Below, piece after piece: positions 1 to 8,858 of a DNA stretch of 64,000 nt (positions within the stretch are counted from its first letter, which is position 1; each line of letters opens with the position of its first letter). The DNA comes from Bacteroidota bacterium. Lineage in GTDB: Bacteria; Bacteroidota; Bacteroidia; Cytophagales; Cyclobacteriaceae. A model generated the notes under the pieces. That model saw only the letters and a program-made list of their open reading frames with translations. It searched no databases and was not told the origin of the DNA. The position numbers and the translations under genes are program-made. Location of the stretch: assembly GCA_023393375.1 (NCBI GenBank), contig JAEWLI010000218.1, positions 28,648 to 92,647 on the forward strand, read 5' to 3'.

Positions 1-1
1 T

Positions 2-424
2 AAGGTGGTAGAGGCCTTGCAAGGTTATGATGAGCAGCTGGCTTATGAAGATTTTGATTTTCAGGTAAGGGCATCCCGTATTTTCCCATTTGTTTACACC
101 GATGCCATTCTGGTAAAAAAAAGGGTATTAGAAAATTCACTATCTACCCAACAATATCAACCTAACAGCAAAATCCTGCTTTCTACTTGTGCCATATGTG
201 AAAAAGCTTACCACTTGAACCGAACAAAGCAGGAACATCAAGCTTTGAAAAAAAGGATTTATTACGAATTGCGACAGGCCATTTTAAGTCAAAATTATAT
301 CGCAGCAAGATGTTTTTTATCGCTACTTAAAAAAATGAAAGATAAAAGTGTACAAAGGGTGGTATATTCTTTTCTTGTTGAAAATAAAATTAATTTATCT
401 TTTATAAAAAGTATCAAACCATAA
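2..424 (+). CDS. C-terminal end of a family 2 glycosyltransferase (partial)
   Basis: The reading frame is open to the left edge, so the gene starts outside the window; an internal GTG at 5 is probably not the start. The visible 140 residues begin with GYDEQLAYEDFDFQVRASR, which resembles the conserved end of the catalytic domain in GT2-family enzymes (an acidic E-D-F-D stretch followed by R). A basic, helical tail follows. Such enzymes move sugars from nucleotide donors onto lipid or polysaccharide acceptors at the inner face of the membrane. The stop lies one base from the stop of the convergent rsgA gene. The donor and acceptor cannot be read from this fragment. The family call rests on one motif and is moderately sure. 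Confidence 0.6.
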   Translation, partial: KVVEALQGYDEQLAYEDFDFQVRASRIFPFVYTDAILVKKRVLENSLSTQQYQPNSKILLSTCAICEKAYHLNRTKQEHQALKKRIYYELRQAILSQNYIAARCFLSLLKKMKDKSVQRVVYSFLVENKINLSFIKSIKP

Positions 425-425
425 C

Positions 426-1355
426 CTATCGTCTATTATCGTCATCATCGCGCATGCTGAGATAACTTTCGTACCTGCTAATATCTATTTCCTCATTCTG
501 TACGGCTTGGATCACGGCACATCCTGGTTCATGGATATGGGTACAATTATAAAAACGACATTCATTAAATAAATTACGCATCTCAGGGAAGAAGTGGGAA
601 ATTTCCTCTGTGTCAATATCAATCAAACCCAATTCTTTTATCCCTGGCGTATCGATCACGAATGTGTCTTTATCAACTCTGAACATTTCAGCAAAGGTAG
701 TGGTGTGTATGCCTTTTTCTGCAAAGTCAGATATTTCTCCTGTTTTCAGATTAAGATCCGGAAGTAATCTATTTAATATGGTCGATTTTCCAACTCCGGA
801 ATGCCCTGAGAGCAAGGATTTTTTACCTTTGAGCAGATCCTGAAAATCTGACAGATTTTCGCCTGTTTCAGCAGATATTAACAAGCTTTTATAGCCAATT
901 TTTTCATACATCAGCTTTAATTCCTCAAAAAGACCGATAAGATCGTCATTCAGAATATCTTTTTTATTAAATGCCACTACTGCTGGAATTCTAAATGATT
1001 CAGCGGCAACCAAAAAACGATCAATAAAACCTAGTGATGTTCGTGGATAAACCAACGTGGCAATTAAGATAGCCTGATCTATGTTAGCTGCTATAATATG
1101 TCCGTGGTTGGTTTTATGTGGTGACTTCCTGATGATATAATTATCCCTCGGAACAACCTCAAATATAAGTCCTTTTTTCTCAAAGGTATCCTCAATTTCC
1201 AGCTTCACACGGTCTCCAACAGCAATAGGATTAGTCACTTTAGTGCCTTTTAATTTCAATTTGCCCCTCAAGCGGCATGTGTATATCTGATCTTCCTCCA
1301 GATTGAGTACCTCATACCATGATCCTGTAGACCTTAATACTATTCCATTTTTCAT
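426..1355 (-). CDS. rsgA: Ribosome small subunit-dependent GTPase A
   Basis: RsgA binds the 30S subunit late in assembly and hydrolyses GTP to help mature the decoding centre. The 309 residues show the family's circularly permuted G domain: NKKD (130-133, G4) and SAET (161-164, G5) come before the P-loop GHSGVGKS (184-191, G1), the HTTT switch (217-220) and DTPG (235-238, G3). An N-terminal OB-fold region precedes them. A C-terminal zinc knuckle is visible (C266, C271, H273, C279). Length is normal for the family. The start codon overlaps the waaA stop by 4 bases, so translation is probably coupled. The call is secure. Confidence 0.96.
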   Translation of the reverse strand: MKNGIVLRSTGSWYEVLNLEEDQIYTCRLRGKLKLKGTKVTNPIAVGDRVKLEIEDTFEKKGLIFEVVPRDNYIIRKSPHKTNHGHIIAANIDQAILIATLVYPRTSLGFIDRFLVAAESFRIPAVVAFNKKDILNDDLIGLFEELKLMYEKIGYKSLLISAETGENLSDFQDLLKGKKSLLSGHSGVGKSTILNRLLPDLNLKTGEISDFAEKGIHTTTFAEMFRVDKDTFVIDTPGIKELGLIDIDTEEISHFFPEMRNLFNECRFYNCTHIHEPGCAVIQAVQNEEIDISRYESYLSMRDDDDNRR

Positions 1356-2602
1356 TGTATCAAAGTATCAACATAATTGAGTACCTTTTGTGTTGCACCT
1401 GTATGGCGGATCACATAGTCAGATGCTGTATTTGCGATCTTCTGTCTTTCCGTTTCATTCTCCAGCAGCATATTTATTAACTTCTGAATTTCTGACGATG
1501 TTTTTACAGGAAATGCTGCACCTTCCTTTTCAAGCTCAACTACTTCATTAAACTTCATGTTGCCCGATTCAGCTCCAATAAACAAAGGCATACCAAAAGT
1601 AGCTGCTTCGAGAGTATTGTGCAATCCTTTATTAAATGCTCCCCCGATATAAGCAAACTCCCCATATTGATATAATGATGAAAGCATGCCAATATTATCA
1701 ATTAACAAAACTTCATATTTTTCTACTGTTGTCACATTTGCTTTACTGAAACGTATGCATGGTCGATTGATCTTTTCTTCCATTGCCTTTAATTCCTGAT
1801 CAATAATATTATGTGGGGCAATAATATATTTCAACCTAATATTTACATCATTGATTACTGGAATTAATATATCCATATCCAGTGGCCAAACACTACCAAG
1901 TACGAAGATTTTTTCACCATTTTTAAATTTTTCAGCCACTTTTATGTGAACAGGTTTACTACAGATATTGCTTACACGATCGAAACGGGTATCACCTGAT
2001 ATTGATACCTCCGCTATACCTGCCTGTTTCAACAAGAGGTAAGATTCTTCGTTCTGCACAAATATATGATTGAAGAATTTTAAAATTTTTTTATATAATT
2101 TACCGTACGGTTTAAAAAATAATTGGTTCGAACGGAAAATAGCAGAGAAGGAAATAACAGGAATATTTCTTCGATTCAATTCCCGCAAGTAAAAATACCA
2201 AAACTCATATTTTACAAACAAAACTACCGTCGGTTTTAACCACTTAACCAGTTTTCTTGCATGATAGGCGGAATCGTTGGGTAAATAAAATATGTAATCC
2301 GCACCCTCGTATTTCTTACGAACTTCATATCCTGAAGGTGAGAAAAATGTCAAGAAAATCTTGTAATTCGGGTATTTTAACCGGAAAGCCTCCATCACCG
2401 GACGGGCTTGTTCAAATTCTCCTAATGAAGCACAATGGAACCAGACGACTGGAGAACTGTTATGAGTTACGGCCTTTTTTATTTTTTTCAATAAACCCTT
2501 CCGACCTTTTACATACTTTGCAGCACTTTTATTAAAAGATGCAGTAATCGAAACCAACACAAAGTAGATCTTGGTGAAAATACTGTATATCAACATCATC
2601 AC
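1352..2602 (-). CDS. waaA: 3-deoxy-D-manno-octulosonic acid (Kdo) transferase
   Basis: WaaA (KdtA) transfers Kdo from CMP-Kdo to lipid A precursor, the first step of LPS core assembly, on the cytoplasmic face of the inner membrane. The 416 residues start with a short hydrophobic anchor (about 3-20). The N-terminal domain contains HCASLGEFEQARP, in which the Glu of SLGEFEQ (E62) corresponds to the catalytic base of the family. The C-terminal GT-B half has FVLGSVWPLD and IGGAFNKGLHNTLEAATFG, typical of the CMP-Kdo binding side. The start has three ATG codons in a row (2602, 2599, 2596), so the exact first residue is open. It is the first gene of a waaA-rsgA operon with a 4-base overlap. Confidence 0.95.
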   Translation of the reverse strand: MMMLIYSIFTKIYFVLVSITASFNKSAAKYVKGRKGLLKKIKKAVTHNSSPVVWFHCASLGEFEQARPVMEAFRLKYPNYKIFLTFFSPSGYEVRKKYEGADYIFYLPNDSAYHARKLVKWLKPTVVLFVKYEFWYFYLRELNRRNIPVISFSAIFRSNQLFFKPYGKLYKKILKFFNHIFVQNEESYLLLKQAGIAEVSISGDTRFDRVSNICSKPVHIKVAEKFKNGEKIFVLGSVWPLDMDILIPVINDVNIRLKYIIAPHNIIDQELKAMEEKINRPCIRFSKANVTTVEKYEVLLIDNIGMLSSLYQYGEFAYIGGAFNKGLHNTLEAATFGMPLFIGAESGNMKFNEVVELEKEGAAFPVKTSSEIQKLINMLLENETERQKIANTASDYVIRHTGATQKVLNYVDTLIQ

Positions 2603-2612
2603 TTAATTTTTG

Positions 2613-2620
2613 CAAAAGTA
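2613..2620 (-). promoter_or_regulatory. Possible -7 box of the waaA-rsgA operon
   Basis: On the minus strand this reads TACTTTTG, a match to TAnnTTTG of the Bacteroides promoter consensus. No good TTTG lies 19-21 bases upstream. Transcription would begin at about 2607, giving a nearly leaderless waaA mRNA. Inference from sequence only. Confidence 0.35.
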
Positions 2621-2744
2621 ACCGAACCAACTGAAAGGAAAACTTTTGAATGAGAAATTTCTACGTTCGTGAATTCCTTAAGTAAAATTTGCACAAACAA
2701 TCATTATAAATCATGGTTTTCCCCTTACAACTTATTATCAAAAG

Positions 2745-3758
2745 ATGAAAATATACCACCTTTTAAGGGGTTTTCTATTTAGCCTCCTTTTTTCAGGAAG
2801 CCTGCATGCACAACAAGACGTCAGCGGATTTTTCACCAATAGCATGAATGATATTAGCTTGTTGATAGAAAATTATGCCGCTCCGTTTATAAAAGGGGAG
2901 GGTTATGCAGTAGCCAATGGATGGTATGGTACTGCTAAATCAAAAAGTACACTTGGAATTGATTTTAACTTATCAATCAGCAATTCTTTTCTTCCTCCCA
3001 ATGAACAACATTTTACTTTTATCCCGCAACAATACCAGTTTATATCCCTTCAACCGGGAGAATCAAATAAAATTCCGACTGCTGTAGGACCTGAAAAACC
3101 GGGACCAGTGTTGCAAGGAAGTGTTGGTGGTGTCACATTTTATACACCCGAGGGCGTAGGTATACCAAAATGGCAAGACAGGCCTCTGGCATTTATGCCT
3201 ATCGCTCAAATGGGAATAGGTCTGGTGGCTAAAACAGAAATCAAAATCCGTTATTGGCCAGAGATCAAAATTGGAAAAACAAAAAATAAAATGGCCGGTG
3301 TGGCAATAATGCATGAAATAAGTCAATGGATTCCCTGGCTGGACGATTCAGCATTTAATGTTTCTTTTCTGGGAGGATACACGCGCTTAAAATCTGTTTA
3401 TGACTTTACTGGACAAGATATCTCTGCCTACGAGCATCATTCTCTTTTTACGATAGAATCATATACCAGCCAATTGATTCTATCCCGTGATTTTAGCATA
3501 ATCACAATATTTGGTAGCTTGGGCTACAATTTTATATCCTCGAAGTTGGCATACGAAGGTGTTTTTGAACTAAATGGTCCAAACGGAGAAGTTTATGAAG
3601 CTGTCCTGGAGCCCATTTCAATTTCCTTGAAATATCGTTCACCGCAGGTACTTGCCGGCATTACCAGTGAGTTTTCATTTGTCGCTGTACATGCCACCTT
3701 AGGCTATGCGGAATATCCTTTTGGTGTATTTGGAATGAGTGTAAGACTGAAAAAATAA
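2745..3758 (+). CDS. DUF6588 family exported protein
   Basis: The 337-residue product starts with a signal peptide (LLRGFLFSLLFSGSLHAQ, cleavage likely after residue 22). Next comes a pattern I recognise from the DUF6588 family of Bacteroidota: repeated DISLLIENYAAPFIKGEG and NGWYGTAKSKSTLGIDF. The rest alternates hydrophobic and polar residues and ends with VFGMSVRLKK, which suggests an outer-membrane beta-barrel or a periplasmic beta-rich protein. No catalytic motif is visible and the function of the family is not known to me. It is a single-gene unit, divergent from waaA and convergent with the AsmA-like gene, with a strong terminator after it. Confidence 0.7.
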   Translation: MKIYHLLRGFLFSLLFSGSLHAQQDVSGFFTNSMNDISLLIENYAAPFIKGEGYAVANGWYGTAKSKSTLGIDFNLSISNSFLPPNEQHFTFIPQQYQFISLQPGESNKIPTAVGPEKPGPVLQGSVGGVTFYTPEGVGIPKWQDRPLAFMPIAQMGIGLVAKTEIKIRYWPEIKIGKTKNKMAGVAIMHEISQWIPWLDDSAFNVSFLGGYTRLKSVYDFTGQDISAYEHHSLFTIESYTSQLILSRDFSIITIFGSLGYNFISSKLAYEGVFELNGPNGEVYEAVLEPISISLKYRSPQVLAGITSEFSFVAVHATLGYAEYPFGVFGMSVRLKK

Positions 3759-3767
3759 GATTCTAAT

Positions 3768-3812
3768 AGGGGGAACATACTATAGATGTTCCCCCTGTTT
3801 TTTATTTTTTCA
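3768..3812 (+). terminator. Intrinsic terminator after the DUF6588 gene
   Basis: A perfect 11-bp stem (AGGGGGAACAT at 3768-3778, its complement at 3786-3796, 7-base loop) is followed by a T-rich run. The T-run overlaps the stop codon of the convergent AsmA-like gene (3802). The A-rich flank on the other side gives it terminator shape on the minus strand too. Confidence 0.88.
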
Positions 3813-6744
3813 TTAAGTTTCTCAACCTATCTTTTGCTTTATCCACTTCCTTCTTTACTTCCTCCTCTACTTCCTGTTTTTTTTCTTCTACCACTTCTTT
3901 GGCCTCTTCCTTTTTCTCTTCAACCCTCTCCTGCACTTGTTCTTTCGCTTCCTGTTTTTCTTCTGCAATACGATCAGCGACAGCCTCTTTAGCTTCGCTA
4001 GTCGGGCTGCTCTTAGCAGTAGTGGTCTGGTCAGATTGTCCCAAGCTGAATTTCGGATCATTATATGCACCACCCATCTTAACAGGTATCTGTAGATTCT
4101 GACCTATTACATCTGACTTGCCTAGCTTAGAAGCTATAGCATCATTCAATGCTTGGCCAATTTGACCGGTAGGCAAATTCATAGTAACCGTATAATCCAT
4201 ATCCCCTTCAATGCCGTTACTTCCCTGAGCAGTGGCTTGAATATTTCCCAACTTGAAATCAAATGGTTTGACATGCAAACGACCATCTTTAATTTCTGTA
4301 TTGAGCTTCAGATTATTCAAACTGATTTCATCTGTTTGACTCTTACTGGCAAAACTTGTTATTCCGGAAATTATCTTAGAGTCTTTAAGTGCTGCATTGG
4401 CCAATTCAATGATACCCCCTCCAGATAAAGTAGACATTACAGGCATCATATTTGACGATAAAGCCCCACCCAAACTAAAGTCAGTAGAAAATTTACCATT
4501 TACATTTTGAGCAATGGGTGCCAGGGTTTGGACGGTATTGAAATTCTGAAAAGCCTGCTGAACAGACAAACCATTAACATTAAAATTAAATTTAAATGCT
4601 GGTTTTTCCGGATTCTCTGTACTGTAAAATCCTGTCATGGTAAATAATCCGTCTAATAGTCCGAATTTCAAATTATCCAGATTGACTATTCCATTTTTTA
4701 CAGTCACCTTACCATTCAAATTATTCAGTGTAAGGTTATCATAAATTACTTGTTTGATAGTCGAATTAAAAACAAAATCCACATTTTTTGGAATTTCTAC
4801 TACCTCCAATTCAGTAGTGTCTGCTTCCTCGGTCTCATCATCAGTCATCCATTCATTTACATTAAATTTGTTGGATCGCAGCGTCATCTCCCCTTTTAAA
4901 GTTTCATCCCTTACAATATAACTCATATAATTTGAGATGTATCCGGAAAGTTGCAGATCACTGCTTCCAACTGCTCCTGTAAAAGCAGTTAAATTAAGCC
5001 GGTCGGGAGAAAAAGCTGCATTGGCATTTGTAATAGTGAACCCCTGAGGCAGATCTGTGCTTCTAAAGTAGAAGTTGCTTACTGACATAGTACCAGAAGT
5101 AGGCAAGCGGTCGTATCTTTCAGCCTCTACATCTGACATTTTCCCTTTGGTTTTTATATCTGCAGCTATTTTGCCTTTCAATTCCATATCCTGCAATTCC
5201 ATCATACTGGCAATTTTTTCAAGATCCAGAGCACCTTTTGCAGTAAGGTCCCAGTTATAATCATCCAAATCTTTTAAATAAAGGGCAGCTGTAAATGGTT
5301 CACCATCCATAGCCATTCCAAAATTATTTACCCAAACTTCCGTTGCACTCATCTGCCCGTTCGGATTGGTTATTTTAGCATCAAATTTTAAATTATCTAT
5401 AGTGGATGGGAATTCACTTGTTTTCACGTAACCATTGGTCATGTTCATGGTAGCTTCCATCTTTGGGAACAACGCTTTAGCACTGTCATAAACACCATTA
5501 GCTTTTACATTTGCGATAAACATACCTTTTAATGATAATCCTTCCATTGGAACCATTTCACTCAGATCAGCAAGATTTATTTTAGCATCTATAACTGCAT
5601 TAATTTTCATCGAAGTAAGACCTTCCATTAAAATCTTAGCATCTACAGGATTTTCACCCATATCTAAATGGAATTTCTTTAAATCAATTTTCGTCTGATC
5701 AACAATCCCTTCTGGTACATCCACCAATAAGTCCATATTGATATTTGAAACAGGTTTGGGTAAGTCTGGATATTGCACCATTCCGTCATTTACCTGCAAG
5801 GCCAGATTTATTGCAGGCATTTTTTCAGATGCATCACTGTAAGTTCCTCTTACAAAACCGTTGAATGCGAGGTTTCCGTCAGCTTTTACATTTTTAAATT
5901 CATCCGTGTACATGCCAGGGACCAGTGACAATAAATTTTTAAATGTATTTTCCTTGGCTGCAAATGAAATGTCCATATCTATGTCATCTCCGGGCATTGC
6001 TACCCATCCTTCAAAACCAAATGCAAAATCATTCAATTTGATTTTATTATCAAGAAAGGTATATTTTGATTCGGGCATATTCATGTTCAATGAAATATCT
6101 GCCTCCAGTTGCTTATTTGAAATGTATTCACTGTTTTCATATGTGAAACCAAATGAATTGATTTTTGTAAATGTATTCAAATCAAAAATATCCTGGGTAA
6201 AATCACCATTTCCAGTATGATTTATACCTTCCAATTTTACAAGCATATTTGAAGCAATGTCCAGATACACTACCCTTCCATCATTGACTACCCATTTGTC
6301 TATACCGACGGAGAATTCGGTTGTCTCTTCATCTGAGGCATCCTCTTCATCATCCAGCATGATATCATAATTTGCTACTCCATTTTCAAGAACCATCACC
6401 ACCACATTGGGCTTATTCAATTCAATTTTGTTGATTTTAATTTGATCTGAAAACAAGCTTCTCAAATTAATGGATATTCTTAGGGAATTGATGGACAATA
6501 AAGTATCGCCTTCAAATGGAGCCCGATTGATTATGCCAAAGTCATACAATGAAGCTGTTGCATGGGGGAAATTCCTGAATAAAGAAAGACCAAAGTCATG
6601 GAAATAAACATCGGCATTCACCGATTCATTAATCTGCTCGTTCACTTTGGCTTTTATCTCGTCTTTATAGATTACAGGTAATACAATTGCAGCCAATAAC
6701 AACAGTGCCACAATAATTCCAATAATTAATAATGCCTTTTTCAT
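3802..6744 (-). CDS. AsmA-like inner-membrane/periplasmic protein
   Basis: The 980-residue product has one N-terminal membrane helix (about 4-26) followed by a long periplasmic region rich in beta strands. It carries AsmA-type signs: VNADVYFHDFGLSLFRNFP near the N terminus, and a C-terminal AsmA-like region with FKFNFNVNGLSVQQAFQNF and GNIQATAQGSNGIEGDMDY. Members of the AsmA/TamB superfamily are thought to bridge the periplasm and move or organise phospholipids; a role here is inferred. The last 75 or so residues are an almost pure Glu/Lys helix (EEKKEEAKEVVEEKKQEVEE), unusual for this family. It stands alone, convergent with the DUF6588 gene. Confidence 0.82.
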   Translation of the reverse strand: MKKALLIIGIIVALLLLAAIVLPVIYKDEIKAKVNEQINESVNADVYFHDFGLSLFRNFPHATASLYDFGIINRAPFEGDTLLSINSLRISINLRSLFSDQIKINKIELNKPNVVVMVLENGVANYDIMLDDEEDASDEETTEFSVGIDKWVVNDGRVVYLDIASNMLVKLEGINHTGNGDFTQDIFDLNTFTKINSFGFTYENSEYISNKQLEADISLNMNMPESKYTFLDNKIKLNDFAFGFEGWVAMPGDDIDMDISFAAKENTFKNLLSLVPGMYTDEFKNVKADGNLAFNGFVRGTYSDASEKMPAINLALQVNDGMVQYPDLPKPVSNINMDLLVDVPEGIVDQTKIDLKKFHLDMGENPVDAKILMEGLTSMKINAVIDAKINLADLSEMVPMEGLSLKGMFIANVKANGVYDSAKALFPKMEATMNMTNGYVKTSEFPSTIDNLKFDAKITNPNGQMSATEVWVNNFGMAMDGEPFTAALYLKDLDDYNWDLTAKGALDLEKIASMMELQDMELKGKIAADIKTKGKMSDVEAERYDRLPTSGTMSVSNFYFRSTDLPQGFTITNANAAFSPDRLNLTAFTGAVGSSDLQLSGYISNYMSYIVRDETLKGEMTLRSNKFNVNEWMTDDETEEADTTELEVVEIPKNVDFVFNSTIKQVIYDNLTLNNLNGKVTVKNGIVNLDNLKFGLLDGLFTMTGFYSTENPEKPAFKFNFNVNGLSVQQAFQNFNTVQTLAPIAQNVNGKFSTDFSLGGALSSNMMPVMSTLSGGGIIELANAALKDSKIISGITSFASKSQTDEISLNNLKLNTEIKDGRLHVKPFDFKLGNIQATAQGSNGIEGDMDYTVTMNLPTGQIGQALNDAIASKLGKSDVIGQNLQIPVKMGGAYNDPKFSLGQSDQTTTAKSSPTSEAKEAVADRIAEEKQEAKEQVQERVEEKKEEAKEVVEEKKQEVEEEVKKEVDKAKDRLRNLMKK

Positions 6745-6871
6745 ATTAAAATAGTTTTTTATATAACGGATGAACGTGGCTCAAGTATTGTGCCATGCTA
6801 ATTTAATCATAAGTAAATACTCATTGTAAGACTTATCAAAATTATTTTACATGGCAAGAAAAAGTATGGAA

Positions 6872-8053
6872 TTACTGAAGTCTCATCATATAAACCAGGT
6901 TTCGGAGAAATTCAGCAACCTCGAGAGAAATTTCATGGTTGGAACTTACTCCAACTATATACAGGGTAAAAATACCATATAACATCAGTAATAAAATAGC
7001 CTTGACGATACCCAAACCTTTACCGAAAATATAAATACCAATGGTCACTGTGGTCAACAGCAACAAAAGCATCCTCAGTTCGCTGCTCAAATCAATCATT
7101 TCGGTAGTCATGTGTATCGGACCATAAATCATGGTATACAACATTAAAGGGAACCCCAAAGCAAAACAAATATCAAAAATATTACTTCCCAAGGCATTGG
7201 ACACTGCATCATCATAATTCCCTTTTTTAGCATCTTTCATAGAAATGATGGTGTCAGGGATACTGGAAGCAGCGGCTGCCAATATAACAGCAACAAAAAT
7301 AACCGGAATACCTAATCCATTAAAAGTGCCAAGGAAAGGAATGGTATAAACATCACTTCCTAACCATTCGCATGCTTGCACTAGTAAAAAACATACAATG
7401 GCCATTGCTAAAGTTGTACTGATTAATAATGACCATGCTATTCCATTGGTCATTTTAGAAGCTTTATTTATAAAAATCCTTTCAAAGTTAACAGTTAGCA
7501 TGCCCCTCAAAAAGCTTCCATTTGCCGATGTAGGGTGGATGTAGTTACTATGTACAATTTCCTTCCTGCTATTTTTTGACATGGTCTTAAACATGAATGA
7601 TATATACAAAACATATACCATGATCAGGATAAAACCATGATACCAATGCAGGGAATTGCCTGATATGATGATGATAAAAATGATTTCAGCAATAATCAGC
7701 GATATGCCATCCCTCAAATATACTTTTGGGGAGACTTGAATATTCTTTGCAATACCTGAAAAAACCACAACCAGAATTACAAACGCGGGAATGATCATAC
7801 TATTAAAAATGGCACTGCCCGCCGTAGCTCCTATCCCACCCGAAAACCCGTTTACATTTTTCAGGTAGAATAAAAAAAATAAGGCAGTAAAAACTTCTGG
7901 CATGGAACTGGCAATGGCATTAATGGTAGCCCCTCTTACTCCTTCCGAAAGGTTTCTTCCTATAAAATCGGATGCGGCAGCAAAACCATCACTCGCCCTC
8001 CAGATTATAATGCAACAAATTACAACTATAATTAGTGGAATTACAATACCCAT
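6872..8053 (-). CDS. Sodium/calcium exchanger family membrane protein
   Basis: The 393-residue protein has about ten membrane segments in two halves. Each half carries an alpha-repeat of the CaCA exchanger family: GATINAIASSMPEVFTALFF (41-60) and, in the second half, AAAASSIPDTIISMKDA followed by SNALGSNIFDICFALG (about 258-305). The acidic residues of both repeats (E53; the Asp after SSIP) are in the places that bind the cation. Such proteins exchange Ca2+ (or another cation) against Na+ or H+ across the inner membrane. A central cytoplasmic loop (about 150-190) is short. The ion pair cannot be told from sequence. No operon partner is obvious. Confidence 0.85.
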   Translation of the reverse strand: MGIVIPLIIVVICCIIIWRASDGFAAASDFIGRNLSEGVRGATINAIASSMPEVFTALFFLFYLKNVNGFSGGIGATAGSAIFNSMIIPAFVILVVVFSGIAKNIQVSPKVYLRDGISLIIAEIIFIIIISGNSLHWYHGFILIMVYVLYISFMFKTMSKNSRKEIVHSNYIHPTSANGSFLRGMLTVNFERIFINKASKMTNGIAWSLLISTTLAMAIVCFLLVQACEWLGSDVYTIPFLGTFNGLGIPVIFVAVILAAAASSIPDTIISMKDAKKGNYDDAVSNALGSNIFDICFALGFPLMLYTMIYGPIHMTTEMIDLSSELRMLLLLLTTVTIGIYIFGKGLGIVKAILLLMLYGIFTLYIVGVSSNHEISLEVAEFLRNLVYMMRLQ

Positions 8054-8153
8054 TGACTATTGATAACAGAAATAAGATATGCCGTAAAAATAGGAATAAT
8101 TTTACTTAAGATTTACTTATTTCGATGAATAAATAAAATATGAGCACGAAAAA

Positions 8154-8858
8154 TCAATCAGGGGCTTTCACTTCCAATTTAAATCCCACACTATGATAGT
8201 TGGTAATCTCTATGGTTGGATCATCTTTGAGGTATTTCCGCAACCTCGATATAAATACATCCAGACTACGCCCTACAAAATAGTCGTCAGATCCCCATAT
8301 TTTTATTAAAATCTCCTCCCGGCGGAGAACACTGTTAATATTGCAGGCGAACATTTGAAGAACAGCTGCTTCCTTCTGGGTCAGCTTTCTTTTATCTGTA
8401 CCCAATTGCAAGAGTTGATTTTCATAATCGAATGTATATTCACCTACTGGATAAATAGTCTGTCTGTTTCTTTGAATGGGTGAGACCGATGACCTTTTCA
8501 AAAACACTTCAATTCTAAATACCAGCTCCTCTATGCTGAACGGTTTGGTAATATAATCGTCTGCGCCTTTTTTAAATCCGGCAATTTTATCATCAGGCAT
8601 CGATTTGGCTGTAAGAAAAATGATTGGAATATCCTGATTCTTTTCTCTTATCTTTTCCACCAATGCCATTCCATCCATTTTTGGAAGCATGATATCTACA
8701 ATTGCCAGATCAAATTTGTCCTGGCTAAATGCTTTTAACCCTTTTTCACCATCTTCACAAAGGGTTACTTTATAATCATACACCTCCAGATTGTCGCGTG
8801 TTACAAATCCCAGGTTTATATCGTCTTCTACCAATAATAAGTTAGCTTTCATGTCCAT
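8154..8858 (-). CDS. OmpR-family response regulator (RprY-like)
   Basis: The 234 residues hold a receiver domain (acidic pocket D12/D13, phospho-acceptor D55 in VDIMLPKMDG, T83, K105 in DDYITKPFS) and a C-terminal winged-helix DNA-binding domain of the OmpR/PhoB type (YTFDYENQLLQLGTDKRKLT..., then GRSLDVFISRLRKYLKDDP). It would be phosphorylated by the histidine kinase encoded just upstream; the two genes overlap by 17 bases, a sign of translational coupling. The pair resembles RprX/RprY of Bacteroides. Target genes are unknown. Confidence 0.92.
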   Translation of the reverse strand: MDMKANLLLVEDDINLGFVTRDNLEVYDYKVTLCEDGEKGLKAFSQDKFDLAIVDIMLPKMDGMALVEKIREKNQDIPIIFLTAKSMPDDKIAGFKKGADDYITKPFSIEELVFRIEVFLKRSSVSPIQRNRQTIYPVGEYTFDYENQLLQLGTDKRKLTQKEAAVLQMFACNINSVLRREEILIKIWGSDDYFVGRSLDVFISRLRKYLKDDPTIEITNYHSVGFKLEVKAPD

